Shown: positions 59,619-64,000 of the stretch, piece by piece
How positions within the stretch are numbered: position 1 is the stretch's first letter
How the letters are laid out: each line of letters begins with the position of its first letter
From: Acuticoccus kalidii
Lineage (GTDB): Bacteria > Pseudomonadota > Alphaproteobacteria > Rhizobiales > Amorphaceae
Direction of reading: 5' to 3'
NCBI RefSeq assembly: GCF_021556395.1
Contig: NZ_JAKGCS010000006.1
Coordinates: 1 to 64,000, forward strand
Length of the DNA: 64,000 nt
Made by a program: the position numbers and the translations under genes
Notes under the pieces: generated by a model
Databases searched by the model: none
The model's input: the letters and a program-made list of their open reading frames with translations, nothing else
Told to the model about the DNA's origin: nothing

Positions 59619-61112
59619 CTAGGTCTCCCCGGCGAGACCGCGCAGGGTCTCGAGAAGCGCCGCCTGCACCATGATCGGCCCCGCCTCGCGGCGTTTGGCG
59701 TGACGCCGCGCGCCGGGAAGGCGGACGCCCGGCATCGCGGCGAGACGGTCGATGAAGGCGTCCGCACGGGCGCGCGTGCCCGGTCCCCCGATCGCCTCGG
59801 GATCGAGAGCCAGCAGGAACACGCCGCCCGGCGGCATGCCGCTGCCCTCCGTTCCTACAGCCGCAAGATCGCTGAACAGGTCGCCGACGACCCCGCCCGA
59901 GAGCAGCTCTACCATCAACGCGATGGCCGAGCCCTTGTGCCCGCCGAACGGAAGTTGCGCTCCGCCCGAGAGAATGGCGGCCGGATCGCGCGTCGGCCGC
60001 CCTTCGGCGTCGATCCCGACGCCCGGGGGAACGCGTCGCCCGTCGCGCGCCGCGATCTGGATTTCGCCGCGGGCGATCGCGGAGCTCGCGAGATCGATGA
60101 CGACCGGATCGCCGCCGTCGCGCGGATAGGCGAAGGCGAGCGGATTGGTGCCGAACACCGGCCGCGTCGCGCCGAACGGGGCGAGATAGGGAAGGTTCGC
60201 CGTGCAGGCGAGCGCCGCGAACCCGCGCGCGGCGAGCCATTCGACCTCCGGCCAGAGCGCCGCGAAATGCTGCGAGTTGCGGACCGCGAGAACCGCCGCG
60301 CCGAGCGCGGCCGTCCGCTCGGCGAGCGCCGGCAAGCCGATCCGATAGGCCGTCGGCGTCACCCCATGATCGCCGTCGACGACGACGACCGCCTTCGGCC
60401 CCTCGAGAAGGCGCGGGCGAGCGCTGCCGTTGGTGAGGCCGGTCTTCATGGCTTCCACGTAGCCCGGAATGCGAAAGACGCCGTGCGCCTCGGTGTCGTC
60501 GCGCTCAGCGGCGCAGACGGTGTCGGCCACGGCGAGGGCGTTGGTCTCGTCGGCGCGATGGCGGCGGAGGACGGCGACCACGAGGGCGTGCAGGGCGGCA
60601 TGGTCGATCGGCCGCCGGGCCGGCTTTTCGGCGTCGGCATCGGCGTCGGCAGGGGCGAGGCGCAACGCGGCAATCTTGTGGACCTCGTCGAGCGCGGTGC
60701 GGAACTCGGCCTCCGGCGTCCCGTCGACGCGGGCGCGGAAGGCGCGCAGGATCGCCGCCCGGTCGAGGCCCTTGACGGCGATGATGAACGGGAAGCCGAA
60801 GCGCACCACATAGCGCGTGTTGAGGGCTTGGAAGGCGGCGAACTCCTCCTCGGTGCACTGGTCGAGGCCGGCGCCGCTCTGTTCATTCGCCGAATGGGCG
60901 GTCAGCGAGCGGGCGCCGAGCCGGTTTGCGAGGTCGGGATGGGCGCGGAGCAAAGCGAGCTGTGCTTCCGTTCCCGCGCGCTCCACGATGCGGCGGAAGA
61001 CTGGGGCGAGCGCCTCGTCGAGAGCGATGCCGCCGTCCCAGGCGCGTTCGGCGACCCAGGGGCTGTGCTCGTAGATCGCCCCGTATCGGGTCACGAATTC
61101 GTCGCGTGTCAC
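59619..61112 (-). CDS. fusion: OHCU decarboxylase (UraD) - Ldh2/ureidoglycolate dehydrogenase
   Basis: A 497-residue two-domain protein. Residues 1-165 match OHCU decarboxylase, which turns 2-oxo-4-hydroxy-4-carboxy-5-ureidoimidazoline into S-allantoin; catalytic His58 is in RAHPDLANRLG, and SANEQSGAGLD and FIIAVKGLDR follow. After a linker (ADADADAEKPARR) residues 172-497 match the Ldh2/AllD NAD(P)-dependent 2-hydroxy acid dehydrogenases: DTEAHGVFRIPGYVEAM, NSQHFAALWP, FGTNPLAFAYPRDG and PFGGHKGSAIALMVELL. The second half may oxidise ureidoglycolate to oxalurate, a later step of the same pathway. The reading frame is uninterrupted. It is divergent from puuD, 180 bases away. Confidence 0.88.
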   Translation of the reverse strand: MTRDEFVTRYGAIYEHSPWVAERAWDGGIALDEALAPVFRRIVERAGTEAQLALLRAHPDLANRLGARSLTAHSANEQSGAGLDQCTEEEFAAFQALNTRYVVRFGFPFIIAVKGLDRAAILRAFRARVDGTPEAEFRTALDEVHKIAALRLAPADADADAEKPARRPIDHAALHALVVAVLRRHRADETNALAVADTVCAAERDDTEAHGVFRIPGYVEAMKTGLTNGSARPRLLEGPKAVVVVDGDHGVTPTAYRIGLPALAERTAALGAAVLAVRNSQHFAALWPEVEWLAARGFAALACTANLPYLAPFGATRPVFGTNPLAFAYPRDGGDPVVIDLASSAIARGEIQIAARDGRRVPPGVGIDAEGRPTRDPAAILSGGAQLPFGGHKGSAIALMVELLSGGVVGDLFSDLAAVGTEGSGMPPGGVFLLALDPEAIGGPGTRARADAFIDRLAAMPGVRLPGARRHAKRREAGPIMVQAALLETLRGLAGET

Positions 61113-61292
61113 GAAGCCTCCCCTCGCCGCGCATGGCCGCGGGGCAATTTAGTCGCCCGCCGGCCGGGGCGCCGCAAGAGGCGGGTACGGGGAAATCGTC
61201 TCGTCCCGCTCCTCAAGGTTGCGCCGGCGCGTTCCCAAGCGGCCGAAGATTTGCATAGGATCGATCGGTCGAGGCGAGCCGCCGGGGAGACG

Positions 61293-62516
61293 ATGGGCAG
61301 CGTGCACGATTTCCTTGCGCTCTTTATCCGCTGGGCGCACGTGGTGGCGGCGATCTCCTGGATCGGCTCGTCTTTCTATTTCATGTGGCTCGATGCCTCG
61401 CTCAAGCGCCGGGCCGGGATGCCGGCCGGGGTGAAGGGCGAGAACTGGACCGTCCATGGCGGCGGCTTCTACCACACGCAAAAATATATGATCGCCCCGG
61501 CCGAGATGCCGGACGAACTCCACTGGTTCAAGTGGGAGAGCTATTCGACGTGGCTGTCAGGTTTCGCGCTGCTGGCCGTCGTCTATTGGATGAACGCGCC
61601 GCTCTATCTGATCGACCCGTCGAAGGCCGATCTCACGGTGTGGCAGGCCGTGCTCTGGTCGGGCGGCGGCCTCGCCGTCGGCTGGGTCGTCTATGACGTG
61701 CTGTGCCGCTCGCCGCTCGCCGAACGCCCGGCGGTGCTGTTCGGCGTGCTCTTCGTGCTGATCACGGCGGTGTCCTATTTTTATGGGCACGTCTTCTCCG
61801 GCCGTGCCGCCTTCCTTCAGACGGGGGCGATGATCGCGACGGCGATGACCGGCAACGTGTTCTTCGTCATCATCCCCAATCAACGCATCGTGGTCGCCGA
61901 CCTGAAGGCCGGCCGCACGCCCGATCCGAAATATGGGGCGATCGCGAAGCTCCGGTCGACGCACAACAATTATCTGACGCTGCCGGTCATTTTCCTGATG
62001 CTGTCGAACCATTATCCGATGACGTTCGGCCACCCGTCGGCCTGGGTCATCGTCGCCTTCGCGCTGTGCCTCGGCGCGATCGTCCGCCATTGGTTCAACA
62101 CCTATGAAAGCGGTGCGAGCGGGCTGGCGATCGCCTGGCAATGGCCGGTGGCGCTGGCGCTTGCCGTGGGGATGACGATGTTCGCCAGTGCCGGCCGCAA
62201 CACGGCTGATATGATCGCCAACGCCTCGGCCGGGGAGGGGGGCGGCGAAGCTCACCTCAACAGCGCCTTGGACGCGGCGGCGTTCGCCATCGTCGAGCGC
62301 CGTTGCGCGACGTGTCATGCGGCGAATCCGACATTCGCGGGCTTCGCGGCGGCGCCCGCCGGTGTCGTGCTCGATACGCCCGAGGCGATGCGCCGCCGGG
62401 CCGGTCAGATCGTCGCCCAGGCGGTCATGACGGAGGCGATGCCGCTCGGAAACATCACCGAGATGACCGAGGAGGAGCGCGCCGCGCTCGGCGCATGGGC
62501 CGGCGTCTCGCGGTAG
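61293..62516 (+). CDS. puuD: urate hydroxylase PuuD, membrane-bound with cytochrome c domain
   Basis: A 407-residue integral membrane urate oxidase. The DUF989 part has about eight membrane segments and His-rich motifs (IRWAHVVAAISWIGSSFYF, HGGGFYHTQKY, STHNNYLTLPVIF). The C-terminal domain has one heme c site, CATCH (residues 334-338), on the periplasmic side. It converts urate to 5-hydroxyisourate with electrons passed to the cytochrome chain rather than to O2. ATG 61293 follows GGGGAGACG. HIU hydrolase, the intermediate step, is not encoded in the window. Confidence 0.93.
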   Translation: MGSVHDFLALFIRWAHVVAAISWIGSSFYFMWLDASLKRRAGMPAGVKGENWTVHGGGFYHTQKYMIAPAEMPDELHWFKWESYSTWLSGFALLAVVYWMNAPLYLIDPSKADLTVWQAVLWSGGGLAVGWVVYDVLCRSPLAERPAVLFGVLFVLITAVSYFYGHVFSGRAAFLQTGAMIATAMTGNVFFVIIPNQRIVVADLKAGRTPDPKYGAIAKLRSTHNNYLTLPVIFLMLSNHYPMTFGHPSAWVIVAFALCLGAIVRHWFNTYESGASGLAIAWQWPVALALAVGMTMFASAGRNTADMIANASAGEGGGEAHLNSALDAAAFAIVERRCATCHAANPTFAGFAAAPAGVVLDTPEAMRRRAGQIVAQAVMTEAMPLGNITEMTEEERAALGAWAGVSR

Positions 62517-62526
62517 CGGGCCCTTG

Positions 62527-62556
62527 GCGCGGCGGCGCTCGGCCGTCGCGCCGCGC
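62527..62556. terminator. putative terminator between puuD and coxG-like gene
   Basis: GCGCGGCG and CGCCGCGC are perfect eight-base arms around a 14-base loop, between the convergent stop codons at 62516 and 62574. No T-run, moderate support. Confidence 0.45.
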
Positions 62557-62573
62557 TCGGACGGACGAGCGCT

Positions 62574-63482
62574 CTAGAAGCCGTCCGACAGCAAAAGCGC
62601 GATGATCACCAGCCCGACGAGCACGAGGAACCAGCGCCAGATATTGGCGGCGCCGCTGATCGGTTCTTCCACGATCGGCGCGTCTCGGCTCGCCTGGCCG
62701 AACGAGGAGGGTGGCGTGTAGGTCATTGGCGTGGCGCGCGCCGGTTCCGCCTCCTGGCGCATGGCGGGCTCGTCACCGGCGGCGGGTCGCTCGGTGGTCG
62801 CCTCATGGCCGATATAGGCGCCGGTCGCGTCGGTCATCGGGCCGCTGGTCGCCTCGGTCATCGGGCGAGGGGACGGCTCGACGGACCGCGTTTCGGCGAA
62901 GGCAGGCTCCAACTCGGCCCGTTCCGCCTCGCGCGCCATCGCCTCGGCCTCGATCTCGGCCCAGGGGCGCGACGCAACGACAGCGGCGGCCGGCGCGGCG
63001 TCCGCCAGGGCCGGCTCGGGATCGGCCTCGCGCTCGTGCGGGCCTTCGATGTGGAGCTGGAGGCGGGAGAAGAACTCGGCGACGAGGGTGCGCGCGGCCG
63101 GGTCGAGCACGGCGGTTTCGAGGGAGCCGATCTCACCGCGCAATGAGATGGTGAGGTGATAAGCGAGGTTCGTCGTCCACCCGTCGATCGCGGCGAGGGC
63201 GACGTGCGCATTGCCGCGCGCGGTGCCGTTCTCTCCGGCATTGGCCTCGCCGCGGATCGAGTATCCGGCCGGCCGATCCTCGTTATAGACCTCGATCGAG
63301 ATGACGGGATCGATGCGCAGCGGGCCCACTTTGAGCCCGGCCGTCATCTCGTAACTGTCCTCGTCGAGTTTCCTAAGCGCATGACATCCGGGGATGGCTT
63401 GCCGTAGTACGACGGGATCATGCAACGCATCATAGACGGCAGTCTGCGATGCCTTGATGACCTTCTCACCCGTGAGTTCCAA
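62574..63482 (-). CDS. CoxG-like SRPBCC protein with C-terminal membrane anchor
   Basis: The N-terminal 150 residues match carbon monoxide dehydrogenase subunit G (SRPBCC fold): LTGEKVIKASQTAVYDAL, DPVVLRQAIPGC and a terminal helix LVAEFFSRLQ. Then comes a long low-complexity region rich in Glu, Ala and Pro (about 155-270), and a final membrane segment (WFLVLVGLVIIALLL) anchors the protein. CoxG-type proteins help assemble or anchor molybdenum hydroxylases, and the purine genes next door make a xanthine-dehydrogenase partner plausible, although none is in the window. The start is uncertain: TTG 63482 gives the usual MELTGEK start; the frame is open upstream, with ATGs at 63563 and 63605. Confidence 0.78.
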   Translation of the reverse strand: MELTGEKVIKASQTAVYDALHDPVVLRQAIPGCHALRKLDEDSYEMTAGLKVGPLRIDPVISIEVYNEDRPAGYSIRGEANAGENGTARGNAHVALAAIDGWTTNLAYHLTISLRGEIGSLETAVLDPAARTLVAEFFSRLQLHIEGPHEREADPEPALADAAPAAAVVASRPWAEIEAEAMAREAERAELEPAFAETRSVEPSPRPMTEATSGPMTDATGAYIGHEATTERPAAGDEPAMRQEAEPARATPMTYTPPSSFGQASRDAPIVEEPISGAANIWRWFLVLVGLVIIALLLSDGF

Positions 63483-63531
63483 TTTCTTGCCTCGCCCCGC
63501 CCCGATAATGCGAACATAGGAACGTGCCTTT

Positions 63532-64000
63532 ATGCCGTCAAAGCGAGCCGACGTCTGCCCCATCTGCTCCGGTGTGGAATTTGTCGCCGGGCCGAAGGGG
63601 CGCATGTCGCCGGCAGGGACGCCGCCGCGTTGCGCGCATTGCGGCGCGCTCGAGCGCCACCGCGCCTTTCGCTGCGTGTTCGAGGCGATCGCGCCGGCCT
63701 TTGCCGGAATGAAAGCGCTGCAATTCAGCGACGACTCGTCCGCGGTGCGGGACGGCTTCGACGTGTTCGAGGTCTCCTCCTATGGCGGATCGAATCATCT
63801 CGACATGGCGGCGATCGATCGGCCCGACGCGTCCTATGATCTCGTCATCGCCAATCACGTGCTGGAGCATGTTGCGGACGACCATGCCGCCCTTCGCGAG
63901 CTGGCGCGGGTCGCCGGACCGGACGGTGTCGTGTTCCTTTCGGTGCCGGACCTGTTGCGGATGGAGGCGACGGTCGAATACGGCGCGCCGCGGGCCGACA
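63532..64000 (+). CDS. SAM-dependent methyltransferase with N-terminal zinc-ribbon, truncated by window end
   Basis: A frame open from ATG 63532 to the window edge (156 codons, no stop). The start MPSKRADVCPICSG and CAHCGALERHR give two CxxC pairs, probably a small zinc ribbon. It is followed by a methyltransferase core: MKALQFSDDSSAV (motif I position, without the usual GxGxG), YDLVIANHVLEHVADDHAAL (motif of Methyltransf_11) and VAGPDGVVFLSVPD. It is divergent from the CoxG-like gene by 49 bases. The C-terminal part lies outside the window. Confidence 0.78.
   Translation, partial: MPSKRADVCPICSGVEFVAGPKGRMSPAGTPPRCAHCGALERHRAFRCVFEAIAPAFAGMKALQFSDDSSAVRDGFDVFEVSSYGGSNHLDMAAIDRPDASYDLVIANHVLEHVADDHAALRELARVAGPDGVVFLSVPDLLRMEATVEYGAPRAD

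Noticed and set aside
59400-61292. Long plus-strand extension in front of puuD
   Set aside because: Antisense to the UraD-Ldh2 fusion. PuuD begins at ATG 61293 with a membrane segment and an RBS.
1-64000. CRISPR arrays, IS elements, prophage, rRNA operons
   Set aside because: No repeat-spacer pattern, transposase, phage structural gene or rRNA sequence was seen on either strand.

Overview
The window is about 64 kb of GC-rich (roughly two-thirds G+C), gene-dense chromosomal DNA. It most resembles an alphaproteobacterium of the Hyphomicrobiales (Rhizobiales) type. Pointers are a hisS-hisZ-hisG cluster with GTGA/ATGA overlaps, ruvC-ruvA-ruvB, many solute-binding-protein uptake systems (two Liv-type ABC, two TRAP, one sugar ABC), a MatB-type malonyl-CoA synthetase beside a TRAP transporter, and PuuD-type urate oxidation. 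The genus is not determined. I saw no IS element, prophage, integrase, CRISPR array, rRNA gene or replication origin.

Layout. 0.2-3.7 kb: histidine genes hisG, hisZ, hisS (minus). 3.8-7.9 kb: a HerA-like/YjgR ATPase, then ruvC, ruvA, ruvB (plus). 8.3-13.4 kb: a complete branched-chain amino-acid type ABC operon, closed by a strong bidirectional terminator at 13367-13405. 13.4-18.4 kb: a compact group holding a GTP cyclohydrolase II homologue, a stand-alone RibD reductase domain, and a four-gene operon (MDR dehydrogenase, 6-pyruvoyltetrahydropterin-synthase homologue, GT4 glycosyltransferase, methyltransferase). 18.5-20.3 kb: glucan glucosyltransferase opgH/mdoH. 20.3-30.0 kb: two TRAP transporters with a class III CoA-transferase, a GntR/FCD regulator and malonyl-CoA synthetase. 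30.1-32.3 kb: methyltransferase, DapA-family lyase, SMR exporter. 32.4-41.2 kb: ROK regulator followed by a seven-gene sugar operon (ABC importer, BadF-type kinase, SIS protein, D-threonine-aldolase-like enzyme). 41.2-44.8 kb: arylsulfatase and an eight-heme cytochrome c. 45.2-47.5 kb: higBA toxin-antitoxin, tRNA-Thr(UGU), a small exported protein, rlmB, tRNA-Tyr(GUA). 47.9-53.6 kb: a second Liv operon ending in an amidohydrolase. 54.0-59.5 kb: an unrecognised protein, an Aae-like efflux triad and a small unrecognised protein. 59.6-62.5 kb: purine catabolism (an OHCU decarboxylase/Ldh2 dehydrogenase fusion and urate hydroxylase PuuD). 62.6-64.0 kb: a CoxG-like protein and a methyltransferase cut by the window end.

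Best candidate for an undescribed system: the 13.4-18.4 kb group. Its enzymes look like riboflavin/pterin-pathway enzymes, but the family-defining catalytic residues are replaced. The cyclohydrolase keeps its zinc cysteines but has Leu where E. coli RibA has Tyr105. The PTPS homologue lacks the catalytic Cys, the Asp-His pair and one zinc His. The dehydrogenase lacks the catalytic-zinc Cys and His. With a glycosyltransferase and a methyltransferase, this suggests a modified, glycosylated pyrimidine or pterin-like metabolite rather than riboflavin or queuosine. Secondary leads are the sugar kinase/SIS/D-threonine-aldolase operon, the UraD-Ldh2 fusion, and strong GC hairpins just downstream of three solute-binding-protein genes.
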